DNA of 64,000 nt from Pseudalkalibacillus berkeleyi (GTDB lineage: Bacteria > Bacillota > Bacilli > Bacillales > Fictibacillaceae). Below, piece by piece: positions 52,370 to 62,038 of the stretch. Location of the stretch: contig NZ_JAKIJS010000001.1 in the NCBI RefSeq assembly GCF_021608225.1, positions 2,170,001-2,234,000 on the forward strand, given 5' to 3'. Under the pieces are notes generated by a model. The model saw only the letters and a program-made list of their open reading frames with translations, did not search any database and had not been told where the DNA came from. A program made the position numbers and the translations under genes. Within the stretch, counting starts at the first letter, position 1. Each line of letters begins with the position of its first letter.

Positions 52370-52951
52370 TTGAATCATTGGTTCATGTGGAGTATTGCAT
52401 CGTTTCTGATTCTTTCAGGACTGGCAGCTTGTGCTTATGAAAACCAGAGGAGTGCTAATGAAAACGATACGGTTCCTGTTAATATCAGTGATGCTTCGAA
52501 TCAGAACTATAAACAAGTGGATCTTTACAATAATAGCAAAGAGAAGATTGGCCAGGCTCGTCTTGCCGAGACACCAAAAGGGGTTATGATTCAGATGAAG
52601 GTTTCAAACCTTTCTCCAGGTGTTCACGGTTATCATATTCACGAAACAGGTTCGTGTGAAGCACCTGATTTCAAATCTGCAGGCGAACATTATAATCCGC
52701 TTACTAAAGAACATGGATTTAATAACCCAAAAGGCTATCATGCTGGGGATTTACCAAATTTGAAAGTAGATGAGGATGGCATGGTCTCCTTTACCACGTA
52801 TACGAAACACGTCACATTGGAAAAAGGAAAATCAAACACGCTTCTTGACGAAGATGGCAGTGCGCTTGTCATACACGAGAAAGCAGATGACTACAAATCC
52901 AACCCATCTGGTGAATCAGGGAAACGTGTAGCATGTGGTGTAATTCGATAA
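52370..52951 (+). CDS. sodC: Cu/Zn superoxide dismutase-like lipoprotein (SodC/YojM)
   Basis: 193 residues. A signal peptide with lipobox SGLAACAYE anchors it outside. Metal ligands are visible: GYHIHETGSC near residue 92, AGEHYNP near residue 108, GYHAGDLPNL near residue 127, and SALVIHEKADD near residue 167. The disulfide Cys pair is in GSCEAP and VACGVI. Dismutates superoxide extracellularly if metal-loaded; B. subtilis YojM lacks a ligand, whereas this copy looks intact. TTG at 52370 is chosen, 9 bases after GGAG; ATG at 52361 abuts it. Confidence 0.85.
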   Translation: MNHWFMWSIASFLILSGLAACAYENQRSANENDTVPVNISDASNQNYKQVDLYNNSKEKIGQARLAETPKGVMIQMKVSNLSPGVHGYHIHETGSCEAPDFKSAGEHYNPLTKEHGFNNPKGYHAGDLPNLKVDEDGMVSFTTYTKHVTLEKGKSNTLLDEDGSALVIHEKADDYKSNPSGESGKRVACGVIR

Positions 52952-52955
52952 AGAT

Positions 52956-52990
52956 AAAAAAGGAGGATGGACGAAGGTCCATCCTTTCAT
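52956..52990 (+). terminator. Terminator after sodC
   Basis: AAGGAGGATGGAC and GTCCATCCTTT pair around GAAG. Confidence 0.85.
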
Positions 52991-53016
52991 TATTGAGAGG
53001 GAGTTGAGGTGATATT

Positions 53017-53050
53017 GTGCTTTTCTAGATAAAAACGTGTTTTTCTAGAT
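53017..53050. repeat. Two-unit 20-bp repeat between sodC and menC
   Basis: GTGCTTTTCTAGAT and GTGTTTTTCTAGAT start 20 bp apart (53017, 53037). TCTAGA at both ends of a near-palindrome is notable. It lies just past the menC stop. Confidence 0.55.
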
Positions 53051-53078
53051 AATCCCTCTGTGATTGCAGCTCAGCACC

Positions 53079-54185
53079 TCAAAATCGCTTAATTTCTTCT
53101 GAATATCGCTCTAATGTTGATAAATCGACTTCATATCCGATCCCTGGGGCATCTGAAAGGGCAATTTGTCCATTTTTCACTTCAATTTCAGGTTTAATGA
53201 TATCCTGATGCCAGTATTTAGAGGAAGAAGCAATATCTCCAGGATAAACAAACCCGTCTAGTGATGCTAAAGCGATATTATGCGCTTTTCCAATACCTGT
53301 CTCAATCATGCCACCTGCCCAAACATCTATCCCATTCATTTTACAAAAATCATGTATACGAATTGCCTCCGTATGACCTCCAACACGACTATGTTTTATT
53401 GCAATGATTCTAGCACTATTTAAGGCGACTGCCGTTTGAGCGGTTCCGAATGAAGTGATACTTTCATCAAGACAAATTGGCGTTGTGAGAGCCTGCTGTA
53501 ATTTGGAGTGTTCTACAAAATCTTCTGAACCTAGAGGCTGCTCAATCATCATTAGATTGAACGCATCCATCTCTTTCAATCGCTCCAAATCAGAAAGATG
53601 ATAACTTGAATTTGCATCCACCATAAGCGGTGCATTCGGGAACCTTGAACGAACTGCTGACAACATGTCCAAATCTTGGTTAGGCTTTACTTTCAGCTTA
53701 ATCCGCTTATATCCAGTTTCCAATGCCTCTTCAATTCTGTTAAGGAGCGCATCGATATTTGTTTGCATTCCGATTGCTGTGCCGACCTCAATCGATTTTC
53801 TCGAACTGCCAAGCACTTCAAATAACGACTTCTGCACGGACTTTGCATATCCGTCCCATACCGCAGTTTCAATACTGGATTTTGCCATATGATGTCCTTT
53901 AAACCGTTTCATCGCAGTATGAATTTCGCGAGGATGGTCAAAATCTCCATGCCCGAGCAACTCTGGAATTAAGTAGGTCTCTAATGCATATTGACACGTT
54001 TGAGTCGTTTCTTCCGTGTACCAAGGCATATCAAAAGCTGAACACTCCCCCCAGCCAATCCATCCATCTGAAAATTCTACCGCAACGATCAACAGCTTCC
54101 GCTCAGAAACTGTATGTATGGCTGTCACAAAAGGCTGCTTTAGAGGGAGCTTAATTTTATAAAGCGTAACGCCCCTCACGTTCAT
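53079..54185 (-). CDS. menC: o-Succinylbenzoate synthase
   Basis: 368 residues of the enolase superfamily. The catalytic Lys motif is KRIKLKVKP near residue 162 (KxK), metal Asp/Glu are in VDANSSY, MIEQPLG and CLDESITS, and the second Lys is in AIKHSRVGG. It dehydrates SHCHC to o-succinylbenzoate. The start overlaps the menE stop by 4 bp. It is the last gene of the menE-menC pair, as in B. subtilis. Confidence 0.93.
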   Translation of the reverse strand: MNVRGVTLYKIKLPLKQPFVTAIHTVSERKLLIVAVEFSDGWIGWGECSAFDMPWYTEETTQTCQYALETYLIPELLGHGDFDHPREIHTAMKRFKGHHMAKSSIETAVWDGYAKSVQKSLFEVLGSSRKSIEVGTAIGMQTNIDALLNRIEEALETGYKRIKLKVKPNQDLDMLSAVRSRFPNAPLMVDANSSYHLSDLERLKEMDAFNLMMIEQPLGSEDFVEHSKLQQALTTPICLDESITSFGTAQTAVALNSARIIAIKHSRVGGHTEAIRIHDFCKMNGIDVWAGGMIETGIGKAHNIALASLDGFVYPGDIASSSKYWHQDIIKPEIEVKNGQIALSDAPGIGYEVDLSTLERYSEEIKRF

Positions 54186-55660
54186 TCTGACTCCCCCTCA
54201 TTAAGGTACTTGATTAATTCTCTTCGTAAAATCTTATTGGACGCGTTCCTCGGTAGTTCGTCTATGAACTGAAACACTTTCGGAACTTTATAGCGGGCAA
54301 GGTGTGTTTCGCAGTAATCGATGAGCGATTTTTTGGTTATGTCTGTATGGTCTCGAAGGACGATGAAAGCTGCAGGTACCTTCCCCCACCTTTCATCGGC
54401 TACACCCGTTACACCAACCTCTGCCACAGCATCATGACCTGACAAACAGGCTTCTATTTCAGCTGGATAAACATTCTCACCACCAGATACAAACATGTCT
54501 TTCCGACGATCTAGCACATAAAGAAATCCTTCCTCGTCAAAATACCCGATATCTCCAGTAGAAAGCCATCCATCAATGATTTTTTCATCGTTCACTTGAT
54601 CTTTTTTATAATATCCTTTTGTAACATTGGGTCCTTTGACGAAAATTTCTCCAGCGTCATCATTAGTTCGATCTTCTGTTGGAACAACTTTAACTTGTGA
54701 TGGAAAGAGCGGTTTCCCTGCTGACCCTAATTTACGAAAGCTGTCCTCAGGAGCCAACGTAACAATTTGAGAAGCAGACTCACTTAAACCATAAGTTTGG
54801 AATACGGGTATTCCTTCCGTTTCACATCTTTTCAAAAGTGGATAAGGTGCAGGCCCCCCACCTAAAAGCATGCATCTGAACGAGGACGGAAACGGTTCAT
54901 ATGTGTCAGCATCCAATACCTTTGACAACATTACGCTGACAACAGATGCGATCGTTACTTTATCTTCATGTACAGATCGCACAAATTTTTCAGATTCAAA
55001 TCCTCTATGTAAAACCATCGTAATGCCATAAATAACGCTTCGTATCAAAATGGATAATCCGCTCACATGAAACAGTGGAACCGCGCATAACCAACGATCA
55101 TCTTCTCTTAATCCTAAATTAAGTGCTGATCCTGTTGCACTCCACCAGTGGTTTCCATAAGTCAGCATAACGCCTTTCGGATGCCCTGTTGTCCCGGAAG
55201 TGTATATGATGGAATGAAGGTCATCAAGGTGGATGGAATCCTCAAGCTCGAGATCTTTTTGTTCTTCACGATGTAAATCGTCTATATTGATGATTTCACC
55301 GAATTTCAACTGGTTTGAGATATTTTCATGAGTTTCGTCCACAATTAACAAATGGACATCTGCATCTCTCAACTGAAAATCAATTTCCTTTGGTGTTAAC
55401 CGTTTGTTGAGCGGAACCATCACTACGTTTAAATAGTGGAGAGCATGAATAAGCATAACCGTATTAGGGTGATTATCCATTAGAAACCCGATATGTTGCC
55501 CTTTCTGAAAACCTTGAGCCGCTAATGTCCGAGCTAAAATTCTAACGGCATCATTCAGTTGTTCGTAAGTCCAAGTTTGATTCTCAAAAATGAGCGCTGT
55601 CCTCTTCGGGGTCAGGTACGCTCTTTGCTGAAGCCAGTTATTCATTTCGATTCCAGTCAT
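54182..55660 (-). CDS. menE: o-Succinylbenzoate-CoA ligase
   Basis: 492 residues of ANL superfamily. The motif IIYTSGTTGHPKGVML is near residue 150, TYGLSESAS near residue 290, GWLSTGDIGYFDEEGF near residue 370, and ASNKILRRELI near the end with the catalytic Lys. It activates OSB with CoA. It begins a separate unit downstream of the menB terminator, and overlaps menC (ATGA). Confidence 0.94.
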   Translation of the reverse strand: MTGIEMNNWLQQRAYLTPKRTALIFENQTWTYEQLNDAVRILARTLAAQGFQKGQHIGFLMDNHPNTVMLIHALHYLNVVMVPLNKRLTPKEIDFQLRDADVHLLIVDETHENISNQLKFGEIINIDDLHREEQKDLELEDSIHLDDLHSIIYTSGTTGHPKGVMLTYGNHWWSATGSALNLGLREDDRWLCAVPLFHVSGLSILIRSVIYGITMVLHRGFESEKFVRSVHEDKVTIASVVSVMLSKVLDADTYEPFPSSFRCMLLGGGPAPYPLLKRCETEGIPVFQTYGLSESASQIVTLAPEDSFRKLGSAGKPLFPSQVKVVPTEDRTNDDAGEIFVKGPNVTKGYYKKDQVNDEKIIDGWLSTGDIGYFDEEGFLYVLDRRKDMFVSGGENVYPAEIEACLSGHDAVAEVGVTGVADERWGKVPAAFIVLRDHTDITKKSLIDYCETHLARYKVPKVFQFIDELPRNASNKILRRELIKYLNEGESE

Positions 55661-55838
55661 CTATACCACTCCACTAAATCACTTAGTCAGGATTTTACTG
55701 CATAATAAATTGAAGCAATCTGAAGGCTATGTATTGTTGGTGAGGTAATAGCCCTTATTCACCAGTTATCTTCCTGATTTGATCAAGATATGCGGCGAAT
55801 AGCTCTTTTTCAAGGAAAAGAATTATCTCAGATTAGAG
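55661..55838. other. Gap between menB terminator and menE
   Basis: No gene. It must hold the menE promoter, but no unambiguous -35/-10 pair was located. Confidence 0.35.
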
Positions 55839-55884
55839 AAAAAAGGAGATTTATAAGTAAGTCTCTACTTATAAACCTCCTACA
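55839..55884 (-). terminator. Strong terminator after menB
   Basis: On the minus strand AGGAGGTTTATAAGTA pairs with TTACTTATAAATCTCCT across a short loop and is followed by TTTTTTC. It separates menF-D-H-B from menE-C. Confidence 0.9.
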
Positions 55885-55895
55885 TAACTTAAATT

Positions 55896-56717
55896 TTAAG
55901 GGAAACGAGGGAATTGCTTAAAGTCAGGCGTGCGCTTTTCTTTAAATGCGTCTCGACCTTCCTTCGCTTCATCTGTTGTGTAATAAAGTAGTGTCGCGTC
56001 TCCACCCATTTGTTGCAAGCCAGCAAGTCCATCTGTATCAGCATTAAGAGATGCCTTCAAGAAACGTAGGGCTGTAGGTGACTTTTCAAGCATTTCATTA
56101 CACCATTGAACCGTTTCCTCTTCCAACTTCTCAAGAGGAACGACTGTATTGACAAGTCCCATATCCTTAGCTTCATCAGCGTTGTATTGACGGCAAAGGT
56201 ACCAGATTTCACGAGCTTTCTTATGTCCTACGATACGTGCTAAATATCCTGCACCGTAACCAGCATCAAAGCTTCCAACTTTCGGTCCAGTTTGACCGAA
56301 GATCGCATTGTCTGCTGCAATCGTTAAGTCACAAACGACGTGAAGTACGTGTCCTCCACCGATTGCGTATCCTGAAACCATAGCCACAACAGGCTTCGGA
56401 ATGACACGAATCAAGCGTTGAAGATCAAGTACGTTCAATCGTGGAATTTGATCGTCTCCCACATATCCACCATGTCCGCGTACTTTTTGGTCTCCACCAG
56501 CACAGAATGCATCGTCCCCAGCACCTGCTAATACAATCACGCCGATATTAGAGTCATCACGTGCGTATGCGAATGCATCAATTAGTTCATGAACTGTTTT
56601 AGGTCGAAAAGCATTCCTTACCTCTGGACGGTTAATCGTAACTTTCGCGATACCGTTATATGTTTCATACAAAATATCGTCGTAATTTCTTTCTGCAACC
56701 CATTCAAATGTAGCCAT
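55896..56717 (-). CDS. menB: 1,4-Dihydroxy-2-naphthoyl-CoA synthase
   Basis: 273 residues of the crotonase superfamily. Highly similar, from memory, to the B. subtilis protein: [20 protein letters not shown] near residue 80, [18 protein letters not shown] near residue 122 (oxyanion hole) and [19 protein letters not shown] near residue 151. It performs the ring closure of OSB-CoA. ATG at 56717 is chosen with AAGGA 8 bases upstream; the longer frame is rejected. It lies 1 bp after the menH stop. Confidence 0.96.
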   Translation of the reverse strand: MATFEWVAERNYDDILYETYNGIAKVTINRPEVRNAFRPKTVHELIDAFAYARDDSNIGVIVLAGAGDDAFCAGGDQKVRGHGGYVGDDQIPRLNVLDLQRLIRVIPKPVVAMVSGYAIGGGHVLHVVCDLTIAADNAIFGQTGPKVGSFDAGYGAGYLARIVGHKKAREIWYLCRQYNADEAKDMGLVNTVVPLEKLEEETVQWCNEMLEKSPTALRFLKASLNADTDGLAGLQQMGGDATLLYYTTDEAKEGRDAFKEKRTPDFKQFPRFP

Positions 56718-56718
56718 T

Positions 56719-57540
56719 TCAGTCATCCTTTCTTTTATGTAATACTTGTAAAACCGTATGGGCAAAAGCTTCTGGTTGTTCCAAATGTACAGTATGTCCT
56801 GCATTTTCAATCACAACCAGATTACCATAAGGAATTAATTTAAGCATCTCTTCAGCAATGCGGAGAAATTTTTGATCTCGTTCACCAACAATAAGGGTGG
56901 TAGGAATTTCAAACTGCTCAAGGTGAGCCCACCAAGAAGGTTGTACACCTGTCCCCATACCTCTCAAGCTGTTTGCCAAACCGACTTCTGAATTACGCAA
57001 TCGCATTGTACGTAACCGATTTCGATCCTCTTCAGACAAAAGCTCTAGCTGTGTTTTAAACAATGGTATTGACTCCCAGAAGCGAACGAATGACTCAATT
57101 CCATCACGTAAAATACGATCGGCTAATTGATCATCTCTTCGCTTTCTTTCAAGGCGTTCCTCCTCAGTTTGTAAACCTGGTGAGCTACTTTCAAGAATCA
57201 ACTTTTTCACCCGTTTTGGATAGCGCATCGCAAAAGATAATGCAACTCTACCACCTAGAGAATACCCCAAAACGTACGCGCTTTCAATCTTCAACTCAGA
57301 AAGAATATGATTGAGTGCTTCTGTCGCTTTATTCATTGCATATTCATCAACATCTTTCGGGTGGTCCGTTTTTCCGTGGCCCATAAGATCAACGAGTATG
57401 AGTTGATATCTGTCCTTCCACTTATCTACGAAAGGTAACCAATCTACACAAGAGCCGGTAAAACCATGAAGAAGGAGTAATGGTTCTCCCTCTCCCTCAA
57501 TGCGGACATGATAATTCGTATCGTTCATATTAATCATCAC
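56719..57540 (-). CDS. menH: SHCHC synthase MenH (YtxM)
   Basis: 273 residues of alpha/beta hydrolase fold. [13 protein letters not shown] near residue 22 is the oxyanion region, [13 protein letters not shown] near residue 92 the nucleophile elbow, VGERDQKF holds Asp and [15 protein letters not shown] near residue 250 His. It eliminates pyruvate from SEPHCHC to give SHCHC. The GTG at 57540 lies inside the end of menD (11-bp overlap), with AGGA 7 bases upstream. Confidence 0.92.
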   Translation of the reverse strand: MMINMNDTNYHVRIEGEGEPLLLLHGFTGSCVDWLPFVDKWKDRYQLILVDLMGHGKTDHPKDVDEYAMNKATEALNHILSELKIESAYVLGYSLGGRVALSFAMRYPKRVKKLILESSSPGLQTEEERLERKRRDDQLADRILRDGIESFVRFWESIPLFKTQLELLSEEDRNRLRTMRLRNSEVGLANSLRGMGTGVQPSWWAHLEQFEIPTTLIVGERDQKFLRIAEEMLKLIPYGNLVVIENAGHTVHLEQPEAFAHTVLQVLHKRKDD

Positions 57541-59290
57541 TCAGTTTTCCTAGTTGACTCTCTATAGCTGTATTAATATTTCCCCAATATTGTTTATGAA
57601 GATGAACATTCTCTTCTCGATTGGTTTGCAGTTCGATAACCTTCAGCCCTTTTTCATCTATACATTTCGCAAAAACCTCTGCGAAACCTAGCCATGATTG
57701 AACCAAATGGTATTGACCATCATATAAATTCGTTGCTTTCTCAAATGAAATGTCAATCGGTGTACCGAAAAGTTGTTCAAAATGCTCTGGGTGTTTTGCT
57801 TGAGGTAAGAAAGAGAAAATCCCGCCCCCACTATTGTTTACAAGGACAATAGTAATATCAAGCTCATACATTTTTGCTGCTAACAATCCGTTCATATCGT
57901 GATAAAAGGAAAGATCTCCGATAACCAGGACCGTTTTGCGACCACTAGAAGCGACACCAAGAGCGGAGGAAATGACACCATCAATGCCATTTGCACCTCT
58001 ATTTGCAATGAATTGTATACTTTTACTCGTTTTTCCGAAAAATGAATCCAAATCGCGAATCGGCATACTGTTTCCTACAAAAAGAGCTGTATCGTTCGGT
58101 ATTAAATTTTCAATCTGAGAAAATATTTTTCCTTCAAATAAATCATCTATCTCAACAAATTTATCTTTTTCATATTGCGCAATTTCATTTGCCTTCATCC
58201 AATTATTTGTCCAAGATGTTTCGGACCCCAACTTGTGTGCGTTGACGGTAAGTCCTTCTGCAAATTTCTTTGTATCAGTAAAGATCATCCGCCCTTGTGA
58301 GTGAGTCGGATCACGCCAATCTTCTCCCTCATCAATAATCCAAAATTCGCAATCAGAATGCTTTTGAACATACTGGGTATATGCCTTAGAAACGGGCATT
58401 GCACCAAATCGAATGACTAGTTCCGGCTTCCAATCACGAATTACATCAGTCTTTAAAAGCGCATCGTAATGTTCTATAACTAAATCTTTGTTATGCTCGC
58501 CCTTTCTTAAGGGAGACAATGGATCTGCAAAGATCGGAAGTTGGTATTTCTCTGCTAAATCAATGATCGGTTCCACTCCATGATTGTAAGTACCTGGTCC
58601 GCACACGATCACACCTTTTTCAACAGTTTCAAGCTTGTCCTTTAATTCAGTTATGAGCTGCTCAGAAAGCTCCCTTTTTCCTGAAAAGAAAGAGCGGTAC
58701 GCACCTTGATTGGTTTTCTTCCCATATGTAAAAGCATCAGGCGCGTTATAGTTTGGAATTAAAGGCTCTCTAAATGGAAAATTTAATTGGACTGGACCTT
58801 TTTTAGCATCCATAGATACTGCGTATGCTCGATTTGCATTAGATCTAACATATTGAAGAATACGGTCATCCATTTCTGGTAGTGCCATTTCATGAAACCA
58901 TTTTACATATTTGCCGTACAATCCAATTTGATCAATGGCTTGTGGTGCCCCCACATCACGTAGTTCGTGTGGACGATCAGCAGTCAGCACGAGTAAAGGG
59001 ACATGAGAGATAGCGGCCTCAATAATGGCGGGATAGTAGTTGGCGGCAGCTGTACCCGATGTACAAACCAGTGCTACAGGTTTTTCTTTCACTTTTGCAA
59101 TTCCTAAGGCAAAAAAAGCTGCCGAGCGCTCATCTACGCTCAGCAAGCCTTTTATTTTCGGATGTTGTGTAAACATCAAAGCTAACGGTGTTGACCTTGA
59201 ACCTGGGCTGATGACTACGTCTTCAACTCCTGATTCACTTAATTCATCTACGAAAGCTCCAACATAAGCTGTCAGTGGATCTAAAGTCAT
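57530..59290 (-). CDS. menD: SEPHCHC synthase MenD
   Basis: 586 residues of thiamin-diphosphate enzyme. VVISPGSRSTPLALMF near residue 25 is the family N-terminal motif, CTSGTAAANYYPAIIEA near residue 76 follows, and the ThDP motif is VIGDLSFYHDMNGLLAAK...NNSGGG, near residue 440-490. It joins 2-oxoglutarate and isochorismate. Its ATG overlaps the menF stop by 4 bp and its stop overlaps menH, giving a tightly coupled operon. Confidence 0.95.
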   Translation of the reverse strand: MTLDPLTAYVGAFVDELSESGVEDVVISPGSRSTPLALMFTQHPKIKGLLSVDERSAAFFALGIAKVKEKPVALVCTSGTAAANYYPAIIEAAISHVPLLVLTADRPHELRDVGAPQAIDQIGLYGKYVKWFHEMALPEMDDRILQYVRSNANRAYAVSMDAKKGPVQLNFPFREPLIPNYNAPDAFTYGKKTNQGAYRSFFSGKRELSEQLITELKDKLETVEKGVIVCGPGTYNHGVEPIIDLAEKYQLPIFADPLSPLRKGEHNKDLVIEHYDALLKTDVIRDWKPELVIRFGAMPVSKAYTQYVQKHSDCEFWIIDEGEDWRDPTHSQGRMIFTDTKKFAEGLTVNAHKLGSETSWTNNWMKANEIAQYEKDKFVEIDDLFEGKIFSQIENLIPNDTALFVGNSMPIRDLDSFFGKTSKSIQFIANRGANGIDGVISSALGVASSGRKTVLVIGDLSFYHDMNGLLAAKMYELDITIVLVNNSGGGIFSFLPQAKHPEHFEQLFGTPIDISFEKATNLYDGQYHLVQSWLGFAEVFAKCIDEKGLKVIELQTNREENVHLHKQYWGNINTAIESQLGKLSDD

Positions 59291-60690
59291 TCAAAGGATC
59301 CTCCTAATGCAGAAAGCATCGGTTTTAATTTTATCAGTGTTTCTTCGTACTCACTCTCTGGGTTGGAGTCTGCAACAATTCCGCATCCAGCAAAAAGAGA
59401 GACATGGTTCTCGTTAATCAACCCAGAACGGATCGCAACAGCGAATTCACCTTGATCCTTTAAGTCAACCCAGCCTATTGGGGAGGAGTACCAACCTCGA
59501 TCAAGCTTTTCATTTTCTCTAATCATTTCAACGGATTCCGCTTGAGGGAAACCACCTAATGCAGGAGTAGGGTGTAGACGCTCCACTACATCCATCAATG
59601 GTATATTAGATGCTTGTTTGACGATCACAGGTGTAAATAAATGTTGGATGTCTCGTCCTTTGTACAAAGTAGGTCCATCCGGAATATGGACCGTTCCGGC
59701 AATCTCTTCAAGTGCATCTCTTATCATTTGAACGACAAAGGCATGTTCCTCAAGGTTTTTCTGATCATTTAGAAGCTGCTCTCCAAGCCGTTCATCTTCC
59801 GTATGAAAGTCGCCTCTTTTTATCGAACCTGCGAGACATGTTGAGAGTACCTCACTATTTTGTTTCTGTACAAGACGTTCGGGTGAAGCCCCCAGAAAAC
59901 ATTTATGACCTCTCTCAAATGCGAAAACAAAGCTATTCGGTTGCTGCTCAAGCAAGTTAGAAAGCGTTACAATTGCAGAGATATCATCGTCCGCTTGTGC
60001 AATCACTTCTCGTGCCAAAACCACTTTCTCAATTTTACCTTTATTAATCATTGCTGTTGTATCTGCAACTGATTCTTTCCACTGTTCTGGATCAATCTCT
60101 GTTAGGGTAAATGATTGATCGAGTCCACTTGGGATTGTGGATTTCTTGAGTATTTGTGCTCTCGCTTTCATCGCTTTCTCAAAAAGTGCATGTATATCTG
60201 AATCGGGTTTAACAAACATATTCGTCGTCAAAAATGCTTGATCATTGAAGAAAGAATACAGATGTACTGGCAATACGAAGCTTGCATCAGCATAATTGGT
60301 CCATAATGGTGTTTTGAATTTCTTTGTATCGAATGAGAATCCACCCATTATCATAGGTCCTGTCCCATATTTATAAGGTGTTGTGAAATCCTCTAATTGT
60401 GTTTGAATGAGTGAACCCCACTGCTCCCTTATCTCTGCAAAACGTTCATCACCATCAACATCAAATTTCCGTGCTTCTCCAATACCAACAAGTGTTAATT
60501 CACCTGATGCATCAGACCAAAAAGATCGCTGCCCTTTATATAAATGGTTACTGTTTGCAAAGACGATAAGTGGATCCACATTATCAACTTGCAGTCTGTG
60601 ACTGACAAGTATTTCTTTTTGCATCAATTGTGCTTTATATTTGGCACTTTCTAAGCGCTCAATTAAATCATGTTGTGTAACTGCTGCCAA
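59287..60690 (-). CDS. menF: Isochorismate synthase MenF
   Basis: 467 residues of the chorismate-utilising superfamily. KVVLAREVIA near residue 220, CFLGASPERLV near residue 270, LSTCLAGSIKRG near residue 291, HPTPALGGFPQ near residue 364 and FAGCGIVADSNPESEYEET near residue 435 are hallmark motifs. It converts chorismate to isochorismate. TTG at 60690 is chosen, 6 bases after GGAGGGG; the TTG at 60705 would precede the ribosome site. First gene of the menF-D-H-B operon. Confidence 0.94.
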   Translation of the reverse strand: MAAVTQHDLIERLESAKYKAQLMQKEILVSHRLQVDNVDPLIVFANSNHLYKGQRSFWSDASGELTLVGIGEARKFDVDGDERFAEIREQWGSLIQTQLEDFTTPYKYGTGPMIMGGFSFDTKKFKTPLWTNYADASFVLPVHLYSFFNDQAFLTTNMFVKPDSDIHALFEKAMKARAQILKKSTIPSGLDQSFTLTEIDPEQWKESVADTTAMINKGKIEKVVLAREVIAQADDDISAIVTLSNLLEQQPNSFVFAFERGHKCFLGASPERLVQKQNSEVLSTCLAGSIKRGDFHTEDERLGEQLLNDQKNLEEHAFVVQMIRDALEEIAGTVHIPDGPTLYKGRDIQHLFTPVIVKQASNIPLMDVVERLHPTPALGGFPQAESVEMIRENEKLDRGWYSSPIGWVDLKDQGEFAVAIRSGLINENHVSLFAGCGIVADSNPESEYEETLIKLKPMLSALGGSFE

Positions 60691-60779
60691 AGCATTCCCC
60701 TCCAAGATCCTGCGACGTCTATTCTCTATTTATGAGTTACTTCCATTAATGTTTTTTAATAAAGTTTCTAATCGATACT

Positions 60780-60808
60780 ATTATAAAGGAAAAAAGGTTG
60801 TTTTTCCA
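60780..60808 (-). promoter_or_regulatory. Promoter of the menF operon
   Basis: On the minus strand TGGAAA (60808-60803), 17 bp, TATAAT (60785-60780), about 90 bp before menF. Confidence 0.7.
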
Positions 60809-60844
60809 TTGTCCACCATTCACATCTATTTCCATCCAAGCAAG

Positions 60845-60873
60845 TTGACACCACTACACCCATTGAATACACT
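60845..60873 (+). promoter_or_regulatory. Candidate promoter toward menA
   Basis: TTGACA, 17-bp spacer, TACACT. It lies about 190 bp before the menA start, so the leader would be long; a closer promoter cannot be excluded. Confidence 0.5.
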
Positions 60874-61064
60874 TAGAAGGGATAAAGTAAACTTAGGTGA
60901 TGCCTACCTATTTTGATGGTAAAGCTTTCGTTGCACTTATACTTTATACCTGAACGTTCAACTAGGTCATTTGTATATATCCATGTTGAAAAGTTTCATA
61001 CACTTAAGTGCAAAAATACGACAGAATGATGATAATCATACATTCGTGATAAAGGTGAACGATT
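60874..61064. other. Upstream region of menA
   Basis: No gene. It contains a near-palindrome, GAATGATGAT/AATCATACATTC, at about 61024-61046, just before the ribosome site. Confidence 0.35.
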
Positions 61065-62015
61065 ATGGCACAAGACTTTTCTAATAGCACTTCTCAACTT
61101 AAAGTTCATTCGGACAAAGAGTCGAAAATGAAAATATGGTACCGTCAATTACGACCACACACATTGACAGCGTCTTTTGTTCCGGTTTTTATCGGTACTG
61201 TTCTTGCAATGTTTTATACCCCACTTAACTGGCTTTTGGTACTCGCCATGCTTATAGCATCAATGTTAATACAGGCTGCTACCAATTTGTTTAATGAGTA
61301 TTATGATTTTAAAAGAGGATTAGACACATCTGAATCTATAGGAATTGGAGGCGGTATCGTCCGTGACGGTATTTCACCTCGAACCATTTTAGCTGTTGGA
61401 GTCGCCTTCTTTATAGCTGCCATATTGCTTGGTGCCTATATAAGTGCATCAACAACTTGGTGGATTGCCGTAATTGGTACACTTTGCATGGCAGCAGGAT
61501 ACTATTATACAGGTGGTCCTTATCCGATTGCTTACACTCCATTCGGAGAGATTGTAGCTGGTTTCTTTATGGGGTTTGTCATCATATTGATTTCCTTCTA
61601 TATCCAAACCGGATTGATTACATTAAATAGTATGCTCATCTCTGTCCCAGTTTCTACGTTAATCGGCGCAATTTTGATGGCCAATAACATCAGAGATCTT
61701 GAAGGAGATCAAGAGCGAGGCAGAAGAACTTTAGCCATACTTCTAGGACATAAACGAGCTGTACAATTTCTTGGGGCAATGTTTGCCTTTTCCATTGCCT
61801 GGATCCTTTCGATGATTGTAGTCGGTAAAGCATCGATTTACCTCCTACTCATCTTGTTGAGTATTCCAAAAGCAATTCAAGCTGTAAAATTATTTCACGG
61901 AGAGCGGACACCTGAAAATATGATGCCAGCTATGAAAGCGACAGCTCAAATGCATACAGTGTTCGGATTCGCTTTAGGCGTAGGCCTCATAATTAGTTAT
62001 CTTATCCAGTTTTAA
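61065..62015 (+). CDS. menA: 1,4-Dihydroxy-2-naphthoate prenyltransferase MenA
   Basis: 316 residues with nine hydrophobic helices of the UbiA superfamily. The first Asp-rich motif is NLFNEYYDFKRGLD near residue 78 and the second NNIRDLEGDQERGRRT near residue 208. It attaches the polyprenyl chain to DHNA and releases CO2 to form demethylmenaquinone. Divergent from menF; followed after 23 bp by a thioesterase gene. Confidence 0.94.
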   Translation: MAQDFSNSTSQLKVHSDKESKMKIWYRQLRPHTLTASFVPVFIGTVLAMFYTPLNWLLVLAMLIASMLIQAATNLFNEYYDFKRGLDTSESIGIGGGIVRDGISPRTILAVGVAFFIAAILLGAYISASTTWWIAVIGTLCMAAGYYYTGGPYPIAYTPFGEIVAGFFMGFVIILISFYIQTGLITLNSMLISVPVSTLIGAILMANNIRDLEGDQERGRRTLAILLGHKRAVQFLGAMFAFSIAWILSMIVVGKASIYLLLILLSIPKAIQAVKLFHGERTPENMMPAMKATAQMHTVFGFALGVGLIISYLIQF

Positions 62016-62038
62016 TTCGAATAAGGAGCTGTTCTCAT

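Noticed and set aside
56718-56810. Longer MenB N-terminus overlapping menH
   Set aside because: MenB proteins start near the ATG at 56717, which has a good ribosome site.
61024-61046. Fur-box-like palindrome before menA
   Set aside because: Only partial match to the Fur consensus, and it sits at the ribosome-binding region with no iron-related gene.
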